The notes: generated by a model not told the origin, from the sequence alone. A stretch of 64,000 bases of DNA from Paenibacillus sp. FSL K6-3182 (GCF_037976325.1 NZ_CP150265.1:5531001-5595000), one strand, 5' to 3'; shown: positions 7,546 through 16,752, numbered from the stretch's first letter. Numbers and translations: made by a program.

Positions 7546-8868
7546 TTATTTGTCTCTCGCATCGCTATCCAGTTGATCCGCATACTGTTTTAGCATATCT
7601 CTAATTGACTGCCCGTCCCTGATCGCAAGCAGTGGTTTTGGCAAAAATAATTGTATCGCGTCATAAAAACCGATTTCGGCTACCTCATGCGTATTAAGTA
7701 TTGCTGGAACGGACCTTTTCATAGCCTTTATAATTATCAATTTCCGTGCAGCGTCCACTGGCTCCTTCAAGGTTCTTGTAGCGGTCTGAAGTGTATGCGA
7801 AGCAATGTCCGTATACAATGAATCTCGGTCTTCTGATAGATACCGAATTAACTGCATAGCCAATTCTTTATGTTCAGATTTCGAGGTTAGGGATAATCCC
7901 GATATTAAAGCCGGATTATGACCGTTCGTTCCCAAAGGTAACGCTGCCACTCCGATTTGGTTATTCTCTTGCGCAATCTCCTCATAGCTGTTTTTCATAG
8001 ATATATTAAATCCATACGCATATTCTATCGCTAGCGCGATTTTACCATCGACCAAATCGTAAGGCATAGGGGGCCGTAAATCAGTTAAGGACATCGAGGC
8101 ATATTCCATTTTCGTTCCGATAGTCATAATCCACTTGGCAGCTTTAATTGCATTATCACTATCGATATAACCGGCGAATGACCTGCCGTCTACTCCGACA
8201 ACACGTCCACCGTACAGTCCCGTTGCCCACTCCAGTGTAAATGGCGATAGAGGAATATAGAGCGTCTCTCCCGCAGCCTTCAGCTTGACGATCGCATCGT
8301 TCAACATATCGATATCCCATTTTTCCGAAGGAACTTCAATCCCCAAGGTAGCAAAAATATCTTTATTGTAGTAAAGAATCATCGGGTTAATCTTGCTTTT
8401 CATACCCAGAACATATCCGTCATTAGTCGCAATCGCATAATCATCTAGATCCGATCCGTTCAAATTTAACGGCTCGATAACTCCCATCCGATACAATTCT
8501 CGCATCTGGTAGGGCACCAGTTCAACGATATCCGGAACGTTATTAGAGTCCTCATACAGCTCAGAAGGTACCTCAATTGGAGTCCAAGGTGCAAACAAAA
8601 CTGGAGATTTGCTATACGGATTATTATAAGACTGAACCCACTCGATCTTAATTTCCACATTCGAATGCATATCGGCAAAACGCTGGATCTTCTGAGGGAG
8701 CGTATCCCCGCTATAACGACCAACCAGCTTAATTGTTAGCTGCTGTTTCTCCCCGACTCGAGCAGACGTATCGTTATTCTTGAGTGTATGCGATGACGAC
8801 ATACAACTCGATAACGTCATAACGAACATTAGCAGTATCCCCAGTTTTCTGATGTTTGACATGAACAT
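7546..8868 (-). CDS. Extracellular solute-binding lipoprotein (family 1), 440 aa
   Basis: Intact member of the ABC solute-binding protein family 1. It has a signal peptide with the lipobox LSSC at about residues 19-22, a KIQRFADMHSNVEIKIEW segment typical of strand beta-1/beta-2, and a hinge region with MILYYNKDIF. Start ATG at 8868 (or 8862) after GAGGAG. Unlike normal sugar importers it has no permease genes beside it. Instead it lies just upstream of the cysteine-rich peptide operon, with a second, deleted copy inside that operon and a third remnant upstream. Whether it binds a sugar, a peptide or a redox cofactor cannot be told from sequence. A weak stem (GTTTTTG/CAAAAAC) near 7527-7544 just after its stop may end its transcript. 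Confidence 0.8.
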   Translation of the reverse strand: MFMSNIRKLGILLMFVMTLSSCMSSSHTLKNNDTSARVGEKQQLTIKLVGRYSGDTLPQKIQRFADMHSNVEIKIEWVQSYNNPYSKSPVLFAPWTPIEVPSELYEDSNNVPDIVELVPYQMRELYRMGVIEPLNLNGSDLDDYAIATNDGYVLGMKSKINPMILYYNKDIFATLGIEVPSEKWDIDMLNDAIVKLKAAGETLYIPLSPFTLEWATGLYGGRVVGVDGRSFAGYIDSDNAIKAAKWIMTIGTKMEYASMSLTDLRPPMPYDLVDGKIALAIEYAYGFNISMKNSYEEIAQENNQIGVAALPLGTNGHNPALISGLSLTSKSEHKELAMQLIRYLSEDRDSLYTDIASHTLQTATRTLKEPVDAARKLIIIKAMKRSVPAILNTHEVAEIGFYDAIQLFLPKPLLAIRDGQSIRDMLKQYADQLDSDARDK

Positions 8869-8934
8869 ATTTCTCCTCTACGCCTTTACTTCACATGACA
8901 ATGTAATGCCAGATGTTAATCTCGAGAGCCAAAT

Positions 8935-9236
8935 TCAATATCTAATTCTTTCGCATATTGCTAACGCCTCTCTCTCATTCTGTCCATTCACGATCACTTG
9001 AAGAGACTTGGTGCTGCTCAACCATATTTCTTGCTCAATATTCGACTTCCCTCCAACATTCACGGGTTCATCTAATTGATCGTAATTTGTACATTCGGAT
9101 ACTTTTCGCGGAAACGGTCAATCTTTTGCTTCAACGGATTATCCTCGTTTGACGAAGCTATCGGGGCCCAGGAAACAAGCTGTATGATCAATGACCGTTT
9201 TAGCAGTAAGATTGCAAATAACCTTTTGAATTTCAT
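8935..9236 (-). pseudogene. Remnant of a third solute-binding lipoprotein gene
   Basis: An ATG at 9236 has a good ribosome binding site (GGAGGA, 8-base spacing) and opens a 54-codon frame (stop at 9072). It begins like a lipoprotein signal and then reads LKQKIDRFREKYPNVQITIN, matching LPQKIQRFADMHSNVEIKIEW of the intact neighbour. The lipobox cysteine is missing (VSWAP where a Cys is expected). After the stop a different frame stays open to 8935 and encodes a plausible but unrecognised fragment (IEQEIWLSSTKSLQVIVNG), probably the tail of another decayed gene. The assignment rests on a short match plus position, so the first part is likely and the second uncertain. Confidence 0.55.
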
Positions 9237-9303
9237 GACGCTCATCCTCCTTTTGCTTGTTCGTCAATGTATACGAAATATCTTCTTCATAAAAAAGTGT
9301 AAC

Positions 9304-9322
9304 GTTTACATGTTTTGTAAAC
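9304..9322. promoter_or_regulatory. Candidate operator palindrome GTTTACA-N5-TGTAAAC
   Basis: A perfect 7-bp inverted repeat spaced by 5 bases lies about 70-85 bases upstream of the decayed solute-binding gene start at 9236, in an AT-rich stretch that contains TTTACA. The size and symmetry suit a dimeric repressor (LacI- or GntR-type). No regulator gene is adjacent. Confidence 0.35.
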
Positions 9323-9393
9323 AACCTTTTGTTCAATGGTTTCTATACCTGTTAGATGATGGGATTTTCTACACAAGAGCATGGGTCAGATAC

Positions 9394-9600
9394 TCATTTC
9401 ATCGCACTAAAAAACAAACAAGCAGCCGACATGGTCGGCTGCTTGTTTGATCTATTCATTGCCACTATTCGGTTACGAATATGACTTTCTAATCGTGCGT
9501 TAAGCAAATTGATTCTCCCACGTAGCGAACCAACTTTGTTCAAGACCTGCTCCTTATGGGTCATCCATGCAGCTACAGGACCAACCAATGAAGCCGGCAT
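9394..9600 (-). CDS. Doubtful small ORF of 68 residues
   Basis: ATG at 9600 with GAGG about 12 bases upstream. The middle of the product (VLNKVGSLRGRINLLNARLE) looks like a real amphipathic helix, but the C-terminal part is encoded by the terminator stem at 9415-9449, which suggests the genuine coding region ended earlier or is decayed. I do not recognise a family. It may be the tail of a lost gene that used that terminator. Confidence 0.25.
   Translation of the reverse strand: MPASLVGPVAAWMTHKEQVLNKVGSLRGRINLLNARLESHIRNRIVAMNRSNKQPTMSAACLFFSAMK
9415..9449 (-). terminator. Rho-independent terminator
   Basis: A perfect 16-bp stem (CAAACAAGCAGCCGAC and its complement) with a 3-base loop, followed on the minus strand by a T-rich stretch of about six T. 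It ends minus-strand transcription coming from the acetyltransferase/exporter operon or the small ORF before it. Confidence 0.85.
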
Positions 9601-9695
9601 CAAGATCTGCCTCGGTACAATCTCGAATGGAAACTATGAGACTCTCCTCCTCGTATTTTCAATTATTTCAGGTTCCTTCAGATAACATGCTTGCT

Positions 9696-10190
9696 TTAAA
9701 GACTCCGTAAATATGGTGTTTTAGGTAGAACAAACTCAGCATATACCTCACCAGAAGGGTGGGTATTTCCTGTTTCAACAAATCCTAATGAGGCATATAA
9801 ATTTTTCGCAATGATGTTTTCGGGGTTATAGGTAACTTCTACGACCCTCGCTTCACCATGAGAAGATGTCTTAGCGAATTCTACAGCTTTTTCCACGGCT
9901 TCCTTCCCATACCCTTTGCCTTGATATCGCCCATCAATCATGATTTTAAAAACGCCATAGCTGCTGTATTCGAAATTCCCATTTCCATCGTCATAATACA
10001 TCATGATAAAGCCGACCATAGTCTCATCTTTATAAATAGCAAATGTAATAATGACCTGCCCCTCTTTTGATGCAATATATGCTTCTGCGAGTGCATGTTG
10101 ATTAGAGGAGATAAAGCGTTTCTGTTCCTCTGCAACTTTGAGCTCAATACATTCAATAAAGTTGTCCCACGTTATTTCTCTAAATTCCAC
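9696..10190 (-). CDS. GNAT-family N-acetyltransferase (spermidine-type), 164 aa
   Basis: A GCN5-related acetyltransferase fold. The acetyl-CoA binding motif A reads IDGRYQGKGYGKEAVEKA (R-x-x-G-x-G pattern), preceded by the beta-4 strand VGFIMMYYDD and followed by NLYASLGFVETG near the C-terminus. The overall pattern resembles polyamine acetyltransferases such as BltD/PaiA. The GTG at 10190 (VEFREITWDN) with GGGGTGG 8 bases upstream gives a product of usual family size. A TTG at 10223 that overlaps the exporter stop is the alternative; either way the gene is coupled to the exporter pair. Beside two drug/peptide-type exporters, it may modify the exported compound or a polyamine; BltD is likewise linked to the Blt efflux pump. 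Function inferred. Confidence 0.8.
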   Translation of the reverse strand: MEFREITWDNFIECIELKVAEEQKRFISSNQHALAEAYIASKEGQVIITFAIYKDETMVGFIMMYYDDGNGNFEYSSYGVFKIMIDGRYQGKGYGKEAVEKAVEFAKTSSHGEARVVEVTYNPENIIAKNLYASLGFVETGNTHPSGEVYAEFVLPKTPYLRSL

Positions 10191-10219
10191 TATCCAAGCC
10201 ACCCCACAATCATTATTTT

Positions 10220-12037
10220 TCAAGCTCCTACAACCACGCGGTATCGTGAGGCCTGAAGGTTAAACATTTGAGCGTACTTCCCGTCCATTCTCATAAGCTC
10301 TTCGTGTGAGCCTTGCTCAATGATTTGACCATTTTCCATCATGAGTATGCGATCCGCCATTCTGGTCGTCGATAAGCGGTGTGAAATAAAAATGATGGGT
10401 CGATCTTCTGCCTTCTCCAGCATCACTTGATTCAAATGATATTCGCTCATTGGATCCAAGGCGCTGGAAGGCTCGTCTAATAGGATGAGAAGAGTCGGCT
10501 TGGCGAACACTCTTGCGATCGCTACCTTCTGCGCCTCTCCACCAGATAGCTCTATCCCGGCGTCGTCAAACTCCTTGGTAATGGAGGTATCGGTCCCCAA
10601 TCGCAAAGTCTGCAGCTTATTGCCAAAATCACTTTTCTCCAGCGCTTCTCTTACCAGAAATGAATCGCCGGATGAAAACTGATTCATGACGACATTTTGG
10701 GAAAGCGTAGCAGCGAACAGTTGATGATCCTGAAACACTGAGCTAATCTTCATACGGTAATCATCCAGCTTGAACTGATCGATTTGTATCCCATTTAAAC
10801 GAATTTCTCCCGAGCTTGCATCGTATAGACGCATGATCAGCTTCGTCAATGTCGTTTTTCCGGCACCATTGTAACCAACAATTGCAATTTTCTCACCTGG
10901 CCTAATGCTGAAATTAACATTATGAAGAATACGTGGCCCGGATGGACCATATTGAAACGATAACTCTTTTAGCATTAATCCAGTAAACTTATCCGGCACA
11001 GGCAGTGGATCTTCAACTTCCTTCAGAGCGTTCTTTTGCTCCAGGAAACTTCTTAACTTCTCAATGTACAAGCTGTTTTCTTGCATCTCACTGATGAGCG
11101 TCGTCATATATTGCATGTTGCCTTTTAGACGCCATGATGAATTCAACAGTGTAACCGCGCTGCCAAAGCTTAACGTTCCTTTCACTAACGTCATAAAGAC
11201 AACATAAGTCACGTACAGGCCGCTCAATATCAACTCATTGAAGAAATACTCTGAGGTGAAGTTTAACCAAAACTGCTTTTTCGAACGTTTTTTAACAATC
11301 CCGTGCATTTCTTTATGCGTATCGGTGAAATCTCTAAAAAATTTCTCCTTGATGGAATAAAGTCTTAATTCCTTCGCGTAATCAGCCAAGTAAAACAATC
11401 GTTTCAGATAGATTCGTTTACGATCCTTTTCGTTAAGCTCCATTCTCATTTTGTACCTGATTTTATTGGAGATCATGCTGACAATCAGAGTTAGAATGAA
11501 AGACGCGAGCACAAATAGCAATCCAAGCTTGTCAACAAACAAGAAAAAGCTTATAGAGGTTATAATAACCGTGACGGATCGGCACAATTTTCTAATGTTG
11601 TTTATCGTAGCATCAATTCGATTATGGGCATCATTGGCGCTCCATACATAATCATTATAATAAACAGGATCATCATAGTTGGCCAAATCGGTGCTAATCG
11701 CTTTTTCGTAGAGATCCATCCTTATTTTTTGATACAGCAATTCCTTTCCTTTCGGTTCAACGCTTTGAAAATAGATGCTGTCCAGCACAAAGCAAATTGC
11801 GATAAACAAAATTGTAAGTCCGATATATAGAGCAACGGTAGAGAAGGAAGTTCCATATTGAACGCTGTCGAATACAAACTTAATCAAAATGACATGCTCA
11901 ATAAAAATTTCTATTTCCTGCAAGCACGCATACAAGCATGTAAAGATGATATAGTTGCGGGAATGGCGCAGCCCGTATTTCATAATAAACCAATTATTTT
12001 TAAGGACCCTAGTAAAGCTATGCTTATTGGGCTTCAT
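10220..12037 (-). CDS. ABC exporter half-transporter B, 605 aa
   Basis: Fused membrane domain (about residues 30-310, six helices) and ATPase. Walker A is GYNGAGKTT near 388-396, the signature LSGGE near 497, Walker B LLILLDEP near 516 and the H-loop SHR near 552. There is no peptidase domain. Its start overlaps the end of the preceding exporter gene by 14 bases and its own stop overlaps the acetyltransferase reading frame, so the three are an operon. The pair with similar length and order probably forms a heterodimer. Such pairs export drugs, lipids or peptides; the substrate here is not evident. The ATPase sequence resembles the exporter at 3397-5223. Confidence 0.85.
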   Translation of the reverse strand: MKPNKHSFTRVLKNNWFIMKYGLRHSRNYIIFTCLYACLQEIEIFIEHVILIKFVFDSVQYGTSFSTVALYIGLTILFIAICFVLDSIYFQSVEPKGKELLYQKIRMDLYEKAISTDLANYDDPVYYNDYVWSANDAHNRIDATINNIRKLCRSVTVIITSISFFLFVDKLGLLFVLASFILTLIVSMISNKIRYKMRMELNEKDRKRIYLKRLFYLADYAKELRLYSIKEKFFRDFTDTHKEMHGIVKKRSKKQFWLNFTSEYFFNELILSGLYVTYVVFMTLVKGTLSFGSAVTLLNSSWRLKGNMQYMTTLISEMQENSLYIEKLRSFLEQKNALKEVEDPLPVPDKFTGLMLKELSFQYGPSGPRILHNVNFSIRPGEKIAIVGYNGAGKTTLTKLIMRLYDASSGEIRLNGIQIDQFKLDDYRMKISSVFQDHQLFAATLSQNVVMNQFSSGDSFLVREALEKSDFGNKLQTLRLGTDTSITKEFDDAGIELSGGEAQKVAIARVFAKPTLLILLDEPSSALDPMSEYHLNQVMLEKAEDRPIIFISHRLSTTRMADRILMMENGQIIEQGSHEELMRMDGKYAQMFNLQASRYRVVVGA

Positions 12038-13883
12038 GCAGATTCACCACCCCTGCCAACTCTTCTTGATCAACATACTTTTCCGCTTGCTTTAAGAATA
12101 GCTCCGCATATTTCCCCTGCAGCTGCATCAATTCCATATGTGAACCAGACTCTCTGATTTCGCCATCCTCCATGAAATAAATACGATCTGCAAGCATAGC
12201 TGATGACATGCGATGAGAAATAATAACAACAGCTTTATCCTTGCAGGCTTCCATCATACTTTCAAAAATTTCATATTCCGCAATCGGATCCAACGCGCTC
12301 GTAGGCTCATCAAGCACGAGGATTTCAGCCTGTTGCGCAAAGATTCTTGCTATCGCAATCTTTTGAAACTCGCCGCCTGATAAAACAACCCCGTGTTCAT
12401 CAAACTCCTTCGTGAGCATCGTATTTATTCCCTCCGGCAAAGAGGCTACCTTATCATAAACTCTGCTTTTCTTGAGCGCATCTATGACGAGCTTGCGGTC
12501 TGCTTCGGAAACCAAATCACGCATAAGCACATTCTCTGCAATCGTCATCGAAAAAATCTTGAAATCCTGAAATATGGTTCCATACATTGAGCGGTATGAC
12601 AGGAGATCAAACTCTTTAATATTTTGGCCATTCCATAATATTTCGCCGTCAGTAGGATCGTACAATCGCATCATGAGCTTGATTAGCGTTGATTTGCCGG
12701 CGCCATTATGGCCGACTAGAGCAATTTTCTCATTCTTATTAACTTCTATCGTAATATCGCGAATAGCAGCCTCAGCTGCCCCATCATAAGTAAAGTTAAT
12801 ATGCCTAAATGTTAATTTCTGTATTGGCGGCGCAATTGCTTTAACTGGACCGGCATGCTCCTCGATTTCGGAAACGTAGCTTAAAAAGGTTTTTAAATTT
12901 TCAATGTAAATGCCGTTTTTATTAATTTCTACAAAACTATCAGACAATCGGATGAGCGACCACGCACCGCCGACCATTGCGCTTCCCAGAACGATAAAGG
13001 AACTGATAGAAATCGACTGCTTGACAATAGCCAAATAAGCTCCATACAACAGAACCCCTTGGAATATTAGTGTAAAGGTTGTAAATATCTTAAAAAAGGA
13101 AACAACTCCTGCTTTGACTCGATACTTATGAACGACCGAAATGGCACCGTCATACCCTTCTATATAGGTGTTTCTCAGAACTGAAAATATGCGGGACAGA
13201 CGGATTTCCTTGGCAAAGTGGGATAAATAGATGACCCGGTTGACATAATCCATTTTCCGTTGGTAGGGTACCCGTTCATTATTTTGTTGAAACTGAATTC
13301 GGTTAAGCTTTTTTCCAAAATAAAAATTTCCGAAAATAGGCAATAAAGCAAACCATACCACCCATGGGTCAATGGCGTACATCACGGCAAATATGCTAAT
13401 GGTTGCGAGCGATACGAATATCACCCTTGAGAGATTTTCAAGAACAGCGCTGACTCTTTGATCGGCTTCTTGAATGGCTTTTGTATACTTGTTATAAAAC
13501 TCATAATCCTCAAAACATTTCAATTCTACGGATGCTGCCTTCCGAAAGAGAATGAGATACAGCTTCTCATATAACTTGAGATCACTTAAGGGTTTGAAGC
13601 GAATTTCATACCAATTGTCTAGTAAAATTAAAGCAAGTATCAACACTAACGTCATAATTATGAAATGGATAATTTGCTGAAAGTCCCTTTCGATTGAAAT
13701 AGACTCAATGAGGTACTTCATGAAATATACAGAAAAAAACACATTGCCAATCATTCTACCGGCTTGAACTGCAAAATCCGCCAGCACTCTCTGTGGATGC
13801 ATACTCCAAGCTAATCTGAACACAAATAAGTTATTGGCAATAATCACTTTAATATGTTGAATTGTAAGTTTAATTTTCTCCAA
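12024..13883 (-). CDS. ABC exporter half-transporter A, 619 aa
   Basis: Membrane domain with six helices (about residues 35-320), then an ATPase with Walker A GHNGAGKST near 391-399, signature LSGGE, and Walker B EILVLDEPTSALD. Start TTG at 13883 with GGAGG 11 bases upstream; a TTG at 13901 lies inside the Shine-Dalgarno region and is less likely. First gene of the exporter pair plus acetyltransferase operon. A sigma-A-like promoter (TTGACA, 18-base spacer, TATGTA) lies 40-70 bases upstream. Both ATPase sites look canonical, unlike many heterodimeric exporters with one degenerate site. Confidence 0.85.
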   Translation of the reverse strand: MEKIKLTIQHIKVIIANNLFVFRLAWSMHPQRVLADFAVQAGRMIGNVFFSVYFMKYLIESISIERDFQQIIHFIIMTLVLILALILLDNWYEIRFKPLSDLKLYEKLYLILFRKAASVELKCFEDYEFYNKYTKAIQEADQRVSAVLENLSRVIFVSLATISIFAVMYAIDPWVVWFALLPIFGNFYFGKKLNRIQFQQNNERVPYQRKMDYVNRVIYLSHFAKEIRLSRIFSVLRNTYIEGYDGAISVVHKYRVKAGVVSFFKIFTTFTLIFQGVLLYGAYLAIVKQSISISSFIVLGSAMVGGAWSLIRLSDSFVEINKNGIYIENLKTFLSYVSEIEEHAGPVKAIAPPIQKLTFRHINFTYDGAAEAAIRDITIEVNKNEKIALVGHNGAGKSTLIKLMMRLYDPTDGEILWNGQNIKEFDLLSYRSMYGTIFQDFKIFSMTIAENVLMRDLVSEADRKLVIDALKKSRVYDKVASLPEGINTMLTKEFDEHGVVLSGGEFQKIAIARIFAQQAEILVLDEPTSALDPIAEYEIFESMMEACKDKAVVIISHRMSSAMLADRIYFMEDGEIRESGSHMELMQLQGKYAELFLKQAEKYVDQEELAGVVNLHEAQ

Positions 13884-13923
13884 GGCCGTTTCTTCCTCCA
13901 ATAATTAGTAATTCAAAATTTAC

Positions 13924-13955
13924 TACATAGTGGAATTGGAAACAACCTGTCAATT
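13924..13955 (-). promoter_or_regulatory. Promoter of the exporter/acetyltransferase operon with shared 15-mer
   Basis: On the minus strand TTGACA (13948-13953) is followed after 18 bases by TATGTA (13924-13929). The -35 box lies in the 15-mer AATTGACAGGTTGTT (13941-13955), which also occurs exactly upstream of the esterase gene at 24928-24942. The 13884-14081 gap is divergent between this operon and the ABC-2 operon; I see no other clear element in it. Confidence 0.5.
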
Positions 13956-14081
13956 AGCTGATCATTCACCCGTCAAATCATAGTTTATTTTACATTTTAT
14001 TGAATTTACTGCCAATATCCCTTAAGATTGTTAAGCTGTAAATAATCGAAGTAGCGATAAATTCTAAAGGCAGGTGACGAT

Positions 14082-15092
14082 GTGAGTATAATAGCTGTTA
14101 ACCGAATTACTAAGACGTATCGGCAATACAGAAGATTTCCTGGACTGATTGGGTCCGTTAGAAGTCTATTTACAAGGCAATATACGGAAGAAGATGCTGT
14201 TAACAATATGTCATTTACGATCAATGAAGGAGAAGCCATTGGTTATCTGGGACCAAATGGTGCGGGTAAATCTACAATGATTAAAATGATGACAGGCATC
14301 CTGGTCCCAACGAATGGAGACATTAAAGTACTCGGCGCAGTACCGCATGAAGCAAGAAAAGCGAATGCACAGCAAATCGGGGTCGTTTTTGGACAACGAA
14401 GTCAATTATGGTGGGACCTTCCTGTCACAGATTCCTTTGATCTTCACAAATACATCTATAAAATACCGGATTCTGCTTTTCGTAAAAATCTGGAGCTTTG
14501 CATGAGCCTGCTCTCCATCCATGAATTTGTGCAGAAGCCCGTGAGACAGCTTAGCCTGGGGCAACGTATGCGCGTTGAGATCGCCATGGCGCTGCTTCAT
14601 GAGCCCAAAATTCTATTTCTCGATGAACCAACGATCGGTCTAGATGTCATGGCCAAGGATCAAATTCGGCGCTTTCTTCGCACTGTAAATCGGGACCGTA
14701 AAGTAACGATCGTATTAACTACCCATGACATGAAAGATATTGAAGAAATTTGCCCACGTATGCTTGTCGTTAACAAAGGAAGCCTGGTCTACGATGGCTC
14801 TGTTGAAGATTTGCGAGCTAAGCTGGGAAGTGAAAGGAAAGTTATCATCGATTTCCGAGTCGATCCCGGGCTTATCGATATCCCTGGCATTACGATGCTT
14901 CAGGACGAGGGAATACGCAAAACCTTTCTAGTACCGCGAGGTGAATCAACCGTATTTGAACACGTCAGCCGGATTGCCTCCCAATACCCTGTAGAAGACG
15001 CCTCTATTGAAAGCCTGGATATCGAATCTGTCATACGCAAGCTGTATCTTCAACTGGCTAGCGAGGAACAAACGATCAGCAAAATCGGATGA
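14082..15092 (+). CDS. ABC-2 type exporter, ATP-binding protein, 336 aa
   Basis: A stand-alone ATPase with Walker A GPNGAGKST at residues 57-65, Q-loop region GVVFGQRSQLWWDLP, signature LSLGQRMRVEIA, Walker B ILFLDEPTIGLD, and the H-loop in TTHDMKDIEE. The N-terminal extension with YRRFPGLIGSVRSLF, and the FGQRSQLWWDLPV segment, are characteristic of ATPases paired with PF06182-type permeases. Start GTG at 14082 with AGGTGA four bases upstream. The next two genes encode the two membrane subunits, so the complex is one ATPase dimer with two different permeases. Exported compound unknown. Confidence 0.85.
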   Translation: MSIIAVNRITKTYRQYRRFPGLIGSVRSLFTRQYTEEDAVNNMSFTINEGEAIGYLGPNGAGKSTMIKMMTGILVPTNGDIKVLGAVPHEARKANAQQIGVVFGQRSQLWWDLPVTDSFDLHKYIYKIPDSAFRKNLELCMSLLSIHEFVQKPVRQLSLGQRMRVEIAMALLHEPKILFLDEPTIGLDVMAKDQIRRFLRTVNRDRKVTIVLTTHDMKDIEEICPRMLVVNKGSLVYDGSVEDLRAKLGSERKVIIDFRVDPGLIDIPGITMLQDEGIRKTFLVPRGESTVFEHVSRIASQYPVEDASIESLDIESVIRKLYLQLASEEQTISKIG

Positions 15093-15105
15093 GAAGGAGC
15101 AGACA

Positions 15106-15894
15106 ATGTCGACCTATTTTATGTTTACGTTAAAGGCCTTTGTTAACCAGTTAGCATATCGTTCCGAAGTATGGCTTCGTCTGCTGGGCAACTATTTTGC
15201 AATACTCATCCAAGTGGAGATTTGGAGGGCCGTTATCGGAAATGGCGGTTCAGCCAGTACGACAGTCGAACAAATGATTACATATAGTATACTAAACACC
15301 CTCCTTTTTGCTCTTTTGCTAAACCGGGTTAGCAGTAAAGTTGACGGCAGTCTCAAGTCCGGCAGTATCGCATCAGAGCTCGTCAAGCCGCTCTCCTATC
15401 CTTTATATCTGCTTTTTGACGGGCTTGGACAATCGCTTTATCAGTTCATTTTCACAGTTATCCCCTCTCTGATGCTTGCATGGATTTTGTTCGGGATGCT
15501 TCCTCCTGCTTCCACGATACATTTCATTGCTTTCCTAGTGGCTCTGCTAATGGCTTTAATACTTTCTTTTCTTCTTGGTTATCTTGTTTCTCTTCTGGCC
15601 TTTTGGTTCTTAAGCCATTTTGCGCTCAGTTGGACGCTTGGCGGCCTAACTACCATTTTCAGCGGTTCGTTTCTGCCCTTGTGGTTCTATTCCCCTTCTT
15701 GGGCAGCGGTCGCCAAGTTGTTGCCATTCCAATATCTAGGCTATGTACCTGCGGCGATTTATCTCGGCAATCTGAACGAGGCAGAATTATGGAGAACCGT
15801 CGCGTTGGGATGTGTATGGATCATCTTGTTGCTTGTTGTTGCCTATTGGCTTTGGGGCAGAGCCGTACGGCGATTAATCGTTCAAGGAGGCTAA
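15106..15894 (+). CDS. ABC-2 family exporter permease 1, 262 aa
   Basis: Integral membrane protein with about six helices, of the ABC2_membrane_6 (PF06182) type. Typical features are the N-terminal AYRSEVWLRLLGNYFAIL and the conserved GSIASELVKPLSYPLYLLF segment (the S-x-L-VKP motif). ATG at 15106 with GAAGGAG, 13 bases after the ATPase stop; a longer in-frame start at 15007 lies inside the ATPase gene and is rejected. It pairs with the following permease. Confidence 0.85.
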   Translation: MSTYFMFTLKAFVNQLAYRSEVWLRLLGNYFAILIQVEIWRAVIGNGGSASTTVEQMITYSILNTLLFALLLNRVSSKVDGSLKSGSIASELVKPLSYPLYLLFDGLGQSLYQFIFTVIPSLMLAWILFGMLPPASTIHFIAFLVALLMALILSFLLGYLVSLLAFWFLSHFALSWTLGGLTTIFSGSFLPLWFYSPSWAAVAKLLPFQYLGYVPAAIYLGNLNEAELWRTVALGCVWIILLLVVAYWLWGRAVRRLIVQGG

Positions 15895-15912
15895 TAAGAA
15901 AGGAGGCGTACT

Positions 15913-16707
15913 ATGACTTTATTACTCTTCAGTAAGCTGGTTCGATTATTGTTGAAAGAGAAAATGGAATACCGAGCTGATTTTGTACTTTCTGCCTTCG
16001 CGCAAATCATTTCCTATGCAGGCGACTATATTGTCATTTGGCTGTTCATGAAGCAATTCAACTCGATTGCTGGCTGGAACTGGCCTGAAATTGCTTTGCT
16101 TTATAGCATCGGATTATTTACATATGCACTTGGCGCTTCCTTTTCTTACGTGCAAATGTCGGGTCTGGAAGGCCAAGTTCGGGAAGGCACCTTCGATACG
16201 CTGCTCATTAAACCTGTCAACCCTTACTTATACCTGATTAGTCGCGGCTTTAACCTGGCATACGTCGCCCATATCAGTATTTCCGGAACTGTATTGATTT
16301 GGGCCATTGCTCAATTAAATTTACAGTGGGCATGGACAGATTACGTCTATTTGCTGCTTGCATTAATCAGCGGTGCAATGATTCATGCTGGATTGCTCAC
16401 TGCTATTGGCGCTACAACCTTCGTGTGGGTGAGGACGGGATATTTGTTTTCATTGTTTTTCCATTTGAAGGAGTTCATATCCTATCCTCTTCCAATATTC
16501 GGAACAGTGGTTCAGCTGCTCTTGACCGTTGGCGTTCCACTCGCTTTTGTCAATTTCTATCCTGCAGCCTTTCTTTTGTCGTACGAGACATCGCTAATAC
16601 CGCATTGGGCCAAGTGGCTGGTCCCGCTCGCGGGTCCGCTGATTTATGGACTAGGCTACCGCTTTTGGATGTACGGCGCAAACAAGTATCAGGGAGCAGG
16701 CGGATAA
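15913..16707 (+). CDS. ABC-2 family exporter permease 2, 264 aa
   Basis: Second PF06182-type permease, about six membrane helices. The conserved EGTFDTLLIKPVNPYLYLI segment parallels ELVKPLSYPLYLL in the first permease. ATG at 15913 with AAAGGAGG upstream, 18 bases after the previous gene. Last gene of the plus-strand operon. It converges on the response regulator gene with a 45-base gap in which I see no strong terminator. Confidence 0.85.
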   Translation: MTLLLFSKLVRLLLKEKMEYRADFVLSAFAQIISYAGDYIVIWLFMKQFNSIAGWNWPEIALLYSIGLFTYALGASFSYVQMSGLEGQVREGTFDTLLIKPVNPYLYLISRGFNLAYVAHISISGTVLIWAIAQLNLQWAWTDYVYLLLALISGAMIHAGLLTAIGATTFVWVRTGYLFSLFFHLKEFISYPLPIFGTVVQLLLTVGVPLAFVNFYPAAFLLSYETSLIPHWAKWLVPLAGPLIYGLGYRFWMYGANKYQGAGG

Positions 16708-16752
16708 CTATTTGCCGTTCTTAAAGTCCGTTTCGTTGTGTAAAATGATTAA

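Noticed and set aside
10190..10223. TTG at 10223 as start of the acetyltransferase
   Set aside because: Its Shine-Dalgarno spacing is only one base, and the added N-terminal residues do not fit the family; the GTG at 10190 fits both size and spacing.
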